Below are positions 56,500-64,000 of a DNA stretch of 64,000 nt, in pieces. Source of the stretch: Stygiolobus caldivivus. GTDB lineage: Archaea; Thermoproteota; Thermoprotei_A; Sulfolobales; Sulfolobaceae. Each line of letters begins with the position of its first letter. Position 1 is the stretch's first letter. The notes under the pieces are model-generated. The model was not told where the DNA came from. It searched no databases and was given only the letters and a program-made list of their open reading frames with translations. The translations under genes and the position numbers were made by a program. The DNA lies in contig NZ_AP024597.1 of assembly GCF_019704315.1 (NCBI RefSeq), positions 2,826,501 to 2,890,500 on the forward strand, in the 5' to 3' direction.

Positions 56500-58440
56500 A
56501 TGCGTTGGAACCTAACATATGTAGACGATATTATGGGCAATTATGAGTATGTGAGTTTTGTAAGGTCTAGATATGAGCACGCTAAGTTCGACATATCAGG
56601 CAGAGCATTGACATATGATGACTTGAAAGAATTCAAAATACCGTATTTATATGATAGAAGTCAGTTAAGACTTCCCGAAATATCGTTACTTCCTAAGGTT
56701 AAGGCATTATACAAGTTTCAGCCCCTTGCTGTCGTAATCGGAAAGGATCCTTATGAGGCTGAAGACTTAGTGGAAGACATAGAAGTTAGTTATACTCCGG
56801 TCTCCGGACCCCTATATGAGGAAATACCAGATAATATAATCTACAAAGAAGGGGTAAAGGGAGAAGTAGATAGTAAGAACGTTATAACTCTTACGTTAAA
56901 TTTCGATAGAAATTCCCAATACCCATTAGAGAGTAGAATAGTCGCGGTCAGGTTTACTGGAGACGATGTTGTTCTTCATATATCTACCCAAATACCTACA
57001 GTAGTCAAGCTCCTTGTGGCTGAAATGCTAGAGATTCCTCAACACAATATAATTGTAGATACTCCCAGAGTAGGTGGGGGCTTCGGGGCAAAACAAGACC
57101 TAATATTAGAAGAGCTGAGTGTTATCGCTTTAGCATATAAACTAAGAAAGAACCTTAAGTGGATAGAAAAAAGAGCGGAAAGCGTTATGACTTCTCAAGC
57201 TAGAGGACAGAAACACGAGGTTAAGGTAGGGTTTAACGATAACGGGAAAGTAGAAGCAGTTTATGATAAAATAACTTATGATGTGGGGGCATATTTATTG
57301 CCATGGACGGGTATATCACCTCTATTTGTAACATTAGCTACCATAAGGGCAGTATATGAGTATCAGTTTTACTATGAGGCCACAGCTTTGTTGAGCAATA
57401 GACCGCCTCAGGGTGCATACAGGGGCTTCGGTAGGCCAGAGGCAGTATTTGTAACTGAAAGGATTATGGATGAAGTCGCTAGATATCTTAAGAAAGACCC
57501 ACTCGATATAAGAGAGGTCAACTTAAAGGAGCCATCGGGAGATGTTGGTGATATAAAAACTGTTTTCGGTAAGTTAAGGCAGAAATATGTTGAGTTAAAA
57601 GAGAAATATAAGAAAGGCGTAGGAGTAAGTTTTTATATACAATACGCCGCTCCAAACTCTGAAATAATGATCAAACACGAGAAATCGCTGGTACCAGGTT
57701 ATGAATGTGTTAGGGCAATCCTTGATACCGATGGATGGATAGAAATCGAGATAACTGCTACGGATCAAGGTCAGATGATGGATAAGGCAATAAGAAACTT
57801 GGTAATAAGGGAATTAGGATACGATAAGGTAAGAGTAAGGTTAGCAGTTACTAACCTTAAGGGTTCGGGAGTATGGGCAAGCAGAACGATGCTTACAATG
57901 GGTAATGCAGCCTTATTAGCTATAAGAAAACTAAAGGATATAGCGAAGGCTATTGATCCTGAACTTAACTGGGAAAAACTAGGTTTAAAAATGCGAAGTC
58001 AGCCTTGGTTAGTTAAGGACATATCTAGCGTAGCTTGTTATGAGCCGTCAGAATTCGTAGGCACCGTTAGCGGTCAAATTAGCGTAGTCACTGTGGATGA
58101 CTTTTCGCGGATTAAACCCCTATATCATTATATTATCGCTGATGTTGGAGAAGTAGGTGATGCAAACAATGTCATAGGTCAATTAATAGGAGGTGCACTG
58201 CAAGGAATTAGCGGCTCGCTTTATGAGAATATACAAGACGAGTACTCTTATCTTATAGCTAAAGCAAATGAGTCTCCTATTTTTGAGGTCGATTTGCTTC
58301 ATGCTCCGTCTAGAACGCCAAGCGGAGTTAGGGGAGTTGGAGAAAACGGGCCAACCGGTGCATATGCTGCTGTTACAAATGCAATAAACGATCTAGGAAT
58401 AAAATGTAATAAAATCCCTATAAACCTTGAAGGTGAATAG
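56500..58440 (+). CDS. Molybdenum hydroxylase large subunit, copy 2
   Basis: A 646-residue molybdopterin subunit of the xanthine dehydrogenase/aldehyde oxidase family. VGGGFGAKQDL, PPQGAYRGFGRPEAVF and SGVRGVGENGPTGAYAAV with the catalytic Glu are in place. It is clearly shorter than the family norm of about 750 and than the copy at 1289 (685), with reduced loops in the middle. No FAD or 2Fe-2S subunit is encoded near. The hydantoinase-family gene starts 2 bp after its stop and a CodA-family gene follows, a strong hint that it hydroxylates an N-heterocycle whose ring is then opened. Confidence 0.87.
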   Translation: MRWNLTYVDDIMGNYEYVSFVRSRYEHAKFDISGRALTYDDLKEFKIPYLYDRSQLRLPEISLLPKVKALYKFQPLAVVIGKDPYEAEDLVEDIEVSYTPVSGPLYEEIPDNIIYKEGVKGEVDSKNVITLTLNFDRNSQYPLESRIVAVRFTGDDVVLHISTQIPTVVKLLVAEMLEIPQHNIIVDTPRVGGGFGAKQDLILEELSVIALAYKLRKNLKWIEKRAESVMTSQARGQKHEVKVGFNDNGKVEAVYDKITYDVGAYLLPWTGISPLFVTLATIRAVYEYQFYYEATALLSNRPPQGAYRGFGRPEAVFVTERIMDEVARYLKKDPLDIREVNLKEPSGDVGDIKTVFGKLRQKYVELKEKYKKGVGVSFYIQYAAPNSEIMIKHEKSLVPGYECVRAILDTDGWIEIEITATDQGQMMDKAIRNLVIRELGYDKVRVRLAVTNLKGSGVWASRTMLTMGNAALLAIRKLKDIAKAIDPELNWEKLGLKMRSQPWLVKDISSVACYEPSEFVGTVSGQISVVTVDDFSRIKPLYHYIIADVGEVGDANNVIGQLIGGALQGISGSLYENIQDEYSYLIAKANESPIFEVDLLHAPSRTPSGVRGVGENGPTGAYAAVTNAINDLGIKCNKIPINLEGE

Positions 58441-58442
58441 GA

Positions 58443-59750
58443 GTGATTATACGAAATGCAAAGGTTATTACTTCACAGGGGATTATAGATACTGACATTA
58501 AAATAGCTAACGGAAAAATACAAGAAATTAGGAAAAATATAGTGAATATAGGTGAAGACGCATTAGACCTTTCTGGGTATTTTTTGCTTCCGAGTGTCGT
58601 GGACGGGCATACTCACTTTAACTCTCGGTACCTAGGAGCTAGAGATATCATACCCACAGCGGATGACTATAAGAGTGGGAGCGAAGTAGCCCTAGCTGGA
58701 GGGATAACATCTTTTATCAACTTCATTGATCCAATGAAAGACCCCGTAGAGTCTGTTAAAGAAGAAATTGAAAAAGCTAGGCAACAGTCCATGGCTGATT
58801 TTTCTTTTCATCTTATAGTTAAAAGAGGCGAGCACGTAAAGTATCTTGATGAAGTTTTTAGGTTAGGTGTAAAGAGCGTAAAAGTGTTTACAGCGTATAA
58901 GGGTTCAATGCAACTTGATGACGAGAATATTTTCAAAGTAATGAAAAAAGTAAAACAGCTTAATGGGGTTGTGGCAGTCCATGCAGAGAACGGTGATGTA
59001 ATAGATGAGCTCCAAGAGGAATACGGGAGGAGGCCTGAAGCAATATACCACGCGTTGACCAGACCGCCGGAAGTTGAAGAAGAGACCGTTTATAGGGTGG
59101 CTACAATGGCTTACCTTACTAAAGCTAAAGTATACATTGTCCACACTTCGTCTCCGAACTCAGTTAAAATCGTTAGTGAATGGAGGAAAAGAGGAGCAGA
59201 AATTTATTCTGAAACATGCCCGCATTACCTAGTCTTTGACGAAAGCTACTATGAAAGACCGGACGGTAAGAGGTTTATAATGTCTCCTCCCCTAAGGAGT
59301 AAAGAGCTTAGGGCGGAGCTTATAAGTAATTTAGACATGGTAAGCACATTAGGTAGTGACTATGCAGGGTATATGTCGCAATATAAGGATAAAGCATTAA
59401 GTTACTTAGAAGTCCCTAATGGTGTAGCGTCAACAGAGTTCCTAGTGCCTACGATAATGACCATGATGTTCAAGAATTATATAACTCCCCAAAAGGTAGC
59501 AGAGATAACTTCAGAGAACCAAGTCAGACTTTACAACCTTAAGGATAAAGGATTTAGGGTCGGGGGAGACGCCGATTTTGCGGTAGTTAAGAGAGAGACA
59601 TGGAAGGTTAAGGACTGGCACGGTAAAATGGATCACTCTATCTATGAAGGAATAGAGTTTGATGCAAAGGTAGTGAAGACGTTTTTAAGGGGTGATTTAG
59701 TCTTCGAGGAAGATCTAAAAGGTGGTAAAGGAGTGATGTTAGCAAGATGA
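58443..59750 (+). CDS. Dihydropyrimidinase/hydantoinase, copy 2
   Basis: A 435-residue cyclic amidohydrolase close to true dihydropyrimidinases. Metal residues: VDGHTHFN, VKVFTAYKG (carbamylated Lys), VVAVHAENGD, VYIVHTSSP and LGSDYAGY (Asp). SETCPHYL and SPPLRSKE are also diagnostic. It starts with GTG preceded by AGGTGAATAGGAGTG and is followed by a 4-bp overlap with the CodA-family gene. It opens hydantoin- or dihydropyrimidine-like rings to N-carbamoyl compounds. Confidence 0.9.
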   Translation: MIIRNAKVITSQGIIDTDIKIANGKIQEIRKNIVNIGEDALDLSGYFLLPSVVDGHTHFNSRYLGARDIIPTADDYKSGSEVALAGGITSFINFIDPMKDPVESVKEEIEKARQQSMADFSFHLIVKRGEHVKYLDEVFRLGVKSVKVFTAYKGSMQLDDENIFKVMKKVKQLNGVVAVHAENGDVIDELQEEYGRRPEAIYHALTRPPEVEEETVYRVATMAYLTKAKVYIVHTSSPNSVKIVSEWRKRGAEIYSETCPHYLVFDESYYERPDGKRFIMSPPLRSKELRAELISNLDMVSTLGSDYAGYMSQYKDKALSYLEVPNGVASTEFLVPTIMTMMFKNYITPQKVAEITSENQVRLYNLKDKGFRVGGDADFAVVKRETWKVKDWHGKMDHSIYEGIEFDAKVVKTFLRGDLVFEEDLKGGKGVMLAR

Positions 59751-60913
59751 CAATCATAAAAAATACCTCAGGGTTTAGTGGGGTCATTACAATAAATGAC
59801 GGAGAAAATATTGTGATCGATGCAGAGGGTAGACTAGCTGTCCCTTCTTTTTATGATATGCATGTTCACTTAGAAAACGCATTAACATTAAAGTACACTG
59901 GTGAAAATGAGTCTGGGACTCTTACAGAAGCAGTAGAAAAATGGGCTAAAGTAAGAGATACACTCAGTAAGGAAGATATAAAAGTTATAATGAAAAAGGC
60001 TATAATAGTAGAACTTTATAACGGAGTAACTCATATCCGTACCCATGCTGATACGTGTTCAAAAAACTTAAACTCAGTCAAAGCAGCGTTAGAAGTTAAA
60101 GAAGAAATGAGAAAGTACGTTGACTTACAAGTGGTAGCTTTTCCTGAACAAGGTGTTTTTAACTGCAACCCTGAGGAATTTATAAGGGCTATTCAAATAA
60201 GCGACATTATAGGAGGAAAACCTGACGGCGAAGATAGTGAGGACTTGGGAAAAGAGCAATTGAGGCTTATAGCCGAATACTCACTAAAGACTGGTAAACC
60301 TATCGACGTACACATAGATCAAGGTGACGAGTTAACGAGGTTCACTGAATATTTGTTATCCTTAAAACAAACCCACGTTGCCCTTTCTCACCTTACAGCA
60401 CTTCACTCTGCTTCTAATGAATATTCAAATAGAATTCTCGGTTTGATAAAGAAAAAGAACGCATCGGTAATAAGTTCACCCTTAACTACAGTATACCTTA
60501 ACGCAAGGTATGATAGTTATCCCAAAAGGAGGGGGGTTACCAGAATAAGAGAGATGTTAAAGAGAGGGATTAACGTTTGTCTAGGTCATGACGATTTTCA
60601 AAATCCGTTCTTCCCTTTAGGGTTTGGTGATATAATTCAAGCATTGTATCTTGGAATATTACTGGAGCAAATTGACCCTGTGGATGAGGTAATTAGTTTG
60701 ATAACCGTTAATTCCGAAAGGGAATTTTCTTATGCCACTAAACCGTCTACAGATGATCTAGTAATTCTTGACGCGAAAAGTATAAGAGAACAACTATCTA
60801 CTTTAGCTAGTAGATTTATGGTCATAAGAAATAATAAGGTAATTGCAAAAACGAATAAGAGTGGCGAGGTAATATTAGACGGAAATAAATTCAATCCGTA
60901 TTCTTTAATCTAA
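59747..60913 (+). CDS. Cytosine-deaminase family amidohydrolase, copy 3
   Basis: A 388-residue CodA-group protein. Metal ligands: YDMHVHLE, DVHIDQGDE (His), SHLTALHSA and GHDDFQNPFFPLG (Asp). The AFPEQG segment is close to CodA AFPQEG. The residue matching CodA Glu217 is Gln (HIDQ), so the proton shuttle is altered. The protein is the last gene of a three-gene operon with the Mo-hydroxylase and dihydropyrimidinase. Its end overlaps the convergent Lrp gene by 9 bp. Confidence 0.85.
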   Translation: MTIIKNTSGFSGVITINDGENIVIDAEGRLAVPSFYDMHVHLENALTLKYTGENESGTLTEAVEKWAKVRDTLSKEDIKVIMKKAIIVELYNGVTHIRTHADTCSKNLNSVKAALEVKEEMRKYVDLQVVAFPEQGVFNCNPEEFIRAIQISDIIGGKPDGEDSEDLGKEQLRLIAEYSLKTGKPIDVHIDQGDELTRFTEYLLSLKQTHVALSHLTALHSASNEYSNRILGLIKKKNASVISSPLTTVYLNARYDSYPKRRGVTRIREMLKRGINVCLGHDDFQNPFFPLGFGDIIQALYLGILLEQIDPVDEVISLITVNSEREFSYATKPSTDDLVILDAKSIREQLSTLASRFMVIRNNKVIAKTNKSGEVILDGNKFNPYSLI

Positions 60914-61363
60914 TATATAGAACGGAGTTTCCCGGATTATTTTAGCAATAATCTGGGTATTGGTTCTTTCAATTTCAGGCATGCTCATAAGTTTTTCGAG
61001 ATACTTATTCATCATTTCGTCCCTGTTCCTAAATCTCGCAAGTACGATGAAATCGTTATCTCCTAACACGAAATATACTCCCCAAACTCCGGGTAATTGA
61101 GCTATTTTCTGACCTAAGATCTCATGGTAATCTTTACCATACTTAGCTTTAACCAATGTTACTACTAGGTAATCTAGATTTAAAGACGAAGGATCTATAT
61201 AAGCATGATAGCCTCTTATTACACCCGATTTTTCAAGTCTCTTTATTCTATAAGCAACTGTAGATTTAGGAGCCCTTACTTCCTCGGCTATTTTCTCTAG
61301 CGGGTATTTAGCGTCATCTTGGAGTATTTTCAGGATTTTAAGATCTACCTCATCAAGCTGCAT
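60905..61363 (-). CDS. Lrp/AsnC family regulator
   Basis: A 152-residue regulator with the N-terminal winged HTH (DEVDLKILKILQDDAKYPLE, then PKSTVAYRIKRLEKSGVIRG) and C-terminal RAM ligand-binding domain (VVTLVKAKYGK to the end). Such proteins sense amino acids or nitrogen status. It sits at the end of the nitrogen-compound block, so it may regulate that block; inference only. A palindrome upstream suggests self-regulation. Confidence 0.93.
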   Translation of the reverse strand: MQLDEVDLKILKILQDDAKYPLEKIAEEVRAPKSTVAYRIKRLEKSGVIRGYHAYIDPSSLNLDYLVVTLVKAKYGKDYHEILGQKIAQLPGVWGVYFVLGDNDFIVLARFRNRDEMMNKYLEKLMSMPEIERTNTQIIAKIIRETPFYILD

Positions 61364-61395
61364 GATTATATCTCATACAATTATCCTTTTTAAAG

Positions 61396-61414
61396 TATTG
61401 TATAAAAAACAATA
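61396..61414 (-). promoter_or_regulatory. Possible operator and promoter of the Lrp gene
   Basis: TATTGT-ATAAAAA-ACAATA is a perfect 6-bp inverted repeat with a 7-base spacer. On the gene strand, CTTTAAAAAG lies between it and the ATG, about 31 bp upstream of it, as a good TATA box. Binding just upstream of a TATA box is usual for archaeal Lrp-type sites. Confidence 0.5.
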
Positions 61415-61430
61415 TTTCCCTTCTTTCTAG

Positions 61431-61862
61431 TTATTGTGTCTTAATTTCCTCTTGTTTCCTTGGATAAAATGTAGTAATAGTAGGCCCTATTTTATCTTCG
61501 ATTATACTACCTAGAAATAGCGCTGCTTGTAAGACACCTTTAAAATACTCTTTCAAATCGTTATTTTTAGCGTATATCGCTCCTTCTAACGTAGCAACAG
61601 AGTTAATAACAGCCTCATCACCAAAGCTCCTTAGGTCTTCCCTTAGGACGTCCAAGTTGTCCTTTAAGTAGGTAAAAACGTCCTTATTTATGCCAAGGAC
61701 TTTAGGGAGTTCGTTAACGTCCTTTCCGCACTCTAGCGCAATTAGCCCCATTCTGGCCGTATTTTCAATCCTCTCTAAGTACCTACCTGCCCACCAAATC
61801 TTATATGCAGTGCTCTTTGTTATCAAACCCTTTTCACCCCCACTGTAAGTTTTTTCAACCAT
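61431..61862 (-). CDS. Small alpha-E domain protein (DUF403-like)
   Basis: A 143-residue helical protein. STAYKIWWAGRYLERIENTA with RMGL corresponds to the alpha-E N-terminal block (A-x-x-L-Y-W-M-G-R-Y-L-E-R-A-E-N). Full bacterial alpha-E proteins are about 300 residues, so this is a half-size version. It is the last gene of the ATP-grasp/transglutaminase operon and starts 40 bp inside its neighbour. Function unknown; probably supports peptide ligation or modification. Confidence 0.8.
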   Translation of the reverse strand: MVEKTYSGGEKGLITKSTAYKIWWAGRYLERIENTARMGLIALECGKDVNELPKVLGINKDVFTYLKDNLDVLREDLRSFGDEAVINSVATLEGAIYAKNNDLKEYFKGVLQAALFLGSIIEDKIGPTITTFYPRKQEEIKTQ

Positions 61863-62623
61863 CCCCTCCCCTTACTCACGAAAGTACCGACAATAGGAGA
61901 CGCGTCATAATAATCCCTTCCTATAGCGAATTTAATATATTTTATTTCACTGTAAAACCTTTTTCTGGTAGGGTCAATAGGCACCCACCCGTTTGGAGTC
62001 TTAACCTCTATCCACGCATGTGTAGTCCTGGGGTTATCATGAACGACCCCCATTACGTATCTGGCTGGAAAACCCATTGCACGCAAGATCCCTATAGTTA
62101 TCTGTGCTATATCTTGGCAGACACCTAGTCCGATTTCAAAGCTCTTATGTGCTGGAGTATCAACGTTAGTGACCCCTTCTCTATACTTGACCTTGCCGTT
62201 AACAAAAGAAACAACTTTATGTAATACTTCATCTAGAGTCTTTGACCCATTATATATTTTATCAGCTATAGGCTTAAAATATTCAACGTTTATTAACTTA
62301 GTGGAATCGGTAAACATAGGTTCGTGTACAATACACGGCAACTCACAGTCTATAAAGTCTAAGACTTTAACTCTAACCTTACTAGTGCTCCGTATAACCA
62401 TTGAATAATGGGGTTCTATGATTTTTACTCTGTACACACTATTACCCAGTATGTCCCTATATTTAGTTACGTATCCTGCAGGTTCTGTTTCGACTTTTTC
62501 TTCTATAACGACTTGGTTATCACCGTCATAAGGGACTACCTTTAAAGTATTATCATTTGTGGTGACTACGTCCTCGTATTCATATCTAGCTTCATAGAAC
62601 ACTTCATAATTCACAATATCCAT
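61823..62623 (-). CDS. Transglutaminase-like cysteine protease family protein
   Basis: A 266-residue protein with an N-terminal beta domain and a transglutaminase-like core. The catalytic triad is visible: LGVCQDIAQITIGILRAMGF (Cys), RTTHAWIEVKTPNGW (His) and VPIDPTRKR (Asp). In this operon type it is thought to cut or transfer peptides made by the ATP-grasp protein. No signal peptide. It overlaps both neighbours. Confidence 0.9.
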   Translation of the reverse strand: MDIVNYEVFYEARYEYEDVVTTNDNTLKVVPYDGDNQVVIEEKVETEPAGYVTKYRDILGNSVYRVKIIEPHYSMVIRSTSKVRVKVLDFIDCELPCIVHEPMFTDSTKLINVEYFKPIADKIYNGSKTLDEVLHKVVSFVNGKVKYREGVTNVDTPAHKSFEIGLGVCQDIAQITIGILRAMGFPARYVMGVVHDNPRTTHAWIEVKTPNGWVPIDPTRKRFYSEIKYIKFAIGRDYYDASPIVGTFVSKGRGWLKKLTVGVKRV

Positions 62624-63924
62624 ACCGGCTTCACCAGACCCCCAGAAGAATTATTTGTAATCCTACTTCCAAAGGGCGCTACTCTACTAAGGACTGAGGT
62701 TGACGTTTCACCATTGAACATAAATACTCTAATGTCAGCATATGTCTGATAAAAATTGTCGTCAATAGCTGATACGACAGTGTCGAAATCAAGGGTCTCT
62801 TGGACCATAAACTCCTCTGGGTAATTCCTCGCTTCTTTTAGTACCCTTATCCTTTCCTCTAAAGGTAGGTCTTTTAAAACATAAGTCCCCGACCCCCCGT
62901 ATCCCTCTCTACGTTTAATAACGAATTTTTCTATCTCTTTTTCAAAGTGTTCTTCAGTAGCCTCTAAGGGCAAAGAAAAAGGTTGTCTGATCACTTCTTT
63001 TATCCCCAAAAAGTCCATTATCTTAGGCATAAAGCAGAAAGTTATCTTATCGTCTGCTATCCCCGTCCCGGGGGCGTTCACAATATTCACTCGCCCCCTG
63101 AGGTACGCGTTCATGAGCCCCGGAGTAAGTATATCGAGGTCTTCTATTCTCCTATAAATTACATCAACATGGACCTCACCCTCATCTACAGTCTTAACTA
63201 CGACTTCGCCGTCCTTGACTTTAATATCAGATGGTTCAGCTAAAATAATTTCCAAGTTATCTGAGTAAAATTTGTGTTCAAAATATGCGGAGTTATAAGT
63301 ACCCTCTGTTAAAATGACTATTACCGGGTCCCTTGTGTCGGAAGCTTTTTCTAGTGTAGTCCTCAGTTTTCTTAGCCCATCACCTGTGCTCCCTTTTATC
63401 GAATAAATATCGTTAAACACTCTGTTCGTAAGTTCTACAGACTTAATTGCATAGCTCATACCAGAAGGTATCCTTACGTTATCCTCGAGTATGTAAGGTA
63501 TTCCTTGTACCTTTACTAAGTCCTCTCCGAATATGTATACATAGGTCCCTTTGGGCGGGTCAAACCCCATCATTTCGGGTCTAAAATACACTGAGGATTT
63601 TATAATTTCCTCTGGTACTACTACTTTATCGCCGTGGTACCATGAATAGAGGAACTTGTTTATAGCCATGCCCCTCCTTTTTAACCCGTCTGATATTAGG
63701 CTGAACTCGTCTTGAGTAAGTACTCTAGGGAGTGGATCGACTTTTATACTCCTGTAGTAGTAGGAAGTATAAAACGTAAACCCTTCCCTATACGCTAGTT
63801 CGTTAACCAGCTTAACATACTTGAAATAGTCTTTAGAATTTTCCACATCAGAAATAATTTGTTTATATCTTTCATCATAATACTCCACAAACGCTGACGA
63901 GTTAATTTTTTTAAAAGATATCAC
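62611..63924 (-). CDS. Circularly permuted ATP-grasp protein
   Basis: A 437-residue protein of the type 2 circularly permuted ATP-grasp family (DUF404/DUF407). VYIFGEDLVKVQGIPYILED followed by NVRIPSGMSY is the hallmark; VIKRREGYGGSGTYV near residue 345 is the ATP-binding glycine-rich loop, and NAPGTGIADDK the metal-binding part. Such enzymes form amide bonds. It heads an operon with the transglutaminase-like and alpha-E proteins, a widely conserved trio proposed to synthesise and process small peptides or tags. It is followed upstream by 76 bases to the window end with no gene visible. Confidence 0.9.
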   Translation of the reverse strand: MISFKKINSSAFVEYYDERYKQIISDVENSKDYFKYVKLVNELAYREGFTFYTSYYYRSIKVDPLPRVLTQDEFSLISDGLKRRGMAINKFLYSWYHGDKVVVPEEIIKSSVYFRPEMMGFDPPKGTYVYIFGEDLVKVQGIPYILEDNVRIPSGMSYAIKSVELTNRVFNDIYSIKGSTGDGLRKLRTTLEKASDTRDPVIVILTEGTYNSAYFEHKFYSDNLEIILAEPSDIKVKDGEVVVKTVDEGEVHVDVIYRRIEDLDILTPGLMNAYLRGRVNIVNAPGTGIADDKITFCFMPKIMDFLGIKEVIRQPFSLPLEATEEHFEKEIEKFVIKRREGYGGSGTYVLKDLPLEERIRVLKEARNYPEEFMVQETLDFDTVVSAIDDNFYQTYADIRVFMFNGETSTSVLSRVAPFGSRITNNSSGGLVKPVWIL

Positions 63925-64000
63925 AATTTTAATTTCTATTTTCTGGTTTATAAGCTTGAACGATGCACTTTACTTGAAGCGATAAAAATTGATCATTTGT

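Overview
The window looks like a chromosomal segment of a thermoacidophilic crenarchaeon of the order Sulfolobales; the genus cannot be fixed from sequence alone. Support comes from moderate-to-low G+C, intergenic DNA rich in A+T, TATA boxes just upstream of start codons with short or absent leaders, GTG and TTG starts, and typical crenarchaeal families: DUF973 membrane protein, bat-type HTH regulator, four-subunit pyruvate:ferredoxin oxidoreductase (POR), VapBC, HEPN/MNT, a Crn1-like CARF protein and a SatP-type acetate carrier.

Region 1 (0-31 kb) is general metabolism and membrane functions. It holds an HTH_10 regulator, a lone molybdenum hydroxylase large subunit, divergent satP/acs for acetate uptake and activation, a HEPN/MNT pair, a DUF973 protein, an MFS carrier convergent with a secreted PQQ-type propeller, and a secreted protein with a Lon-like domain. 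A short RHH protein and a Crn1-like CARF protein follow, then a fused DmsB-DmsC protein that leads a four-gene POR operon. Next come a decayed zinc alcohol dehydrogenase, a GlcD-type FAD oxidase, a class III aminotransferase, a phosphodiesterase, a second MFS carrier, a GlcG/HbpS protein, a GNAT protein, a propeller-like protein and a metallophosphoesterase.

Region 2 (31-61 kb) is the most striking part: a dense accessory block for breaking down small nitrogen compounds. It contains four paralogous APC permeases that share an N-terminal RESSGL motif and an identical C-terminal EIPPE, an arginine deiminase, cyanase, three cytosine-deaminase-family amidohydrolases, two hydantoinase/dihydropyrimidinase-family enzymes, a nitrilase-superfamily amidase resembling N-carbamoyl amidases, a formamidase/acetamidase, a Rieske oxygenase, a second lone molybdenum hydroxylase subunit, three more GlcD-type FAD oxidases, a DUF1177 protein, a DMSO-reductase-family enzyme, VapBC and an Lrp regulator. 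Gene overlaps tie permease to hydrolase, FAD oxidase to hydrolase, and Mo-hydroxylase to hydantoinase to deaminase homologue. The set suggests uptake, oxidation, ring opening and amide hydrolysis of N-heterocycles, hydantoins or ureides to ammonia and amino acids. Substrates are not determined.

Region 3 (61-64 kb) is the ATP-grasp / transglutaminase-like / alpha-E operon, thought to make or modify peptides.

The gaps carry at least three families of non-coding repeats. The clearest (family A) has six copies, about 92-109 bp each, with inverted-repeat ends beginning TATACT(C/T)(G/A)GTCA; two copies match along their whole length in opposite orientation. No CRISPR array, tRNA, rRNA or intact insertion sequence was recognised.
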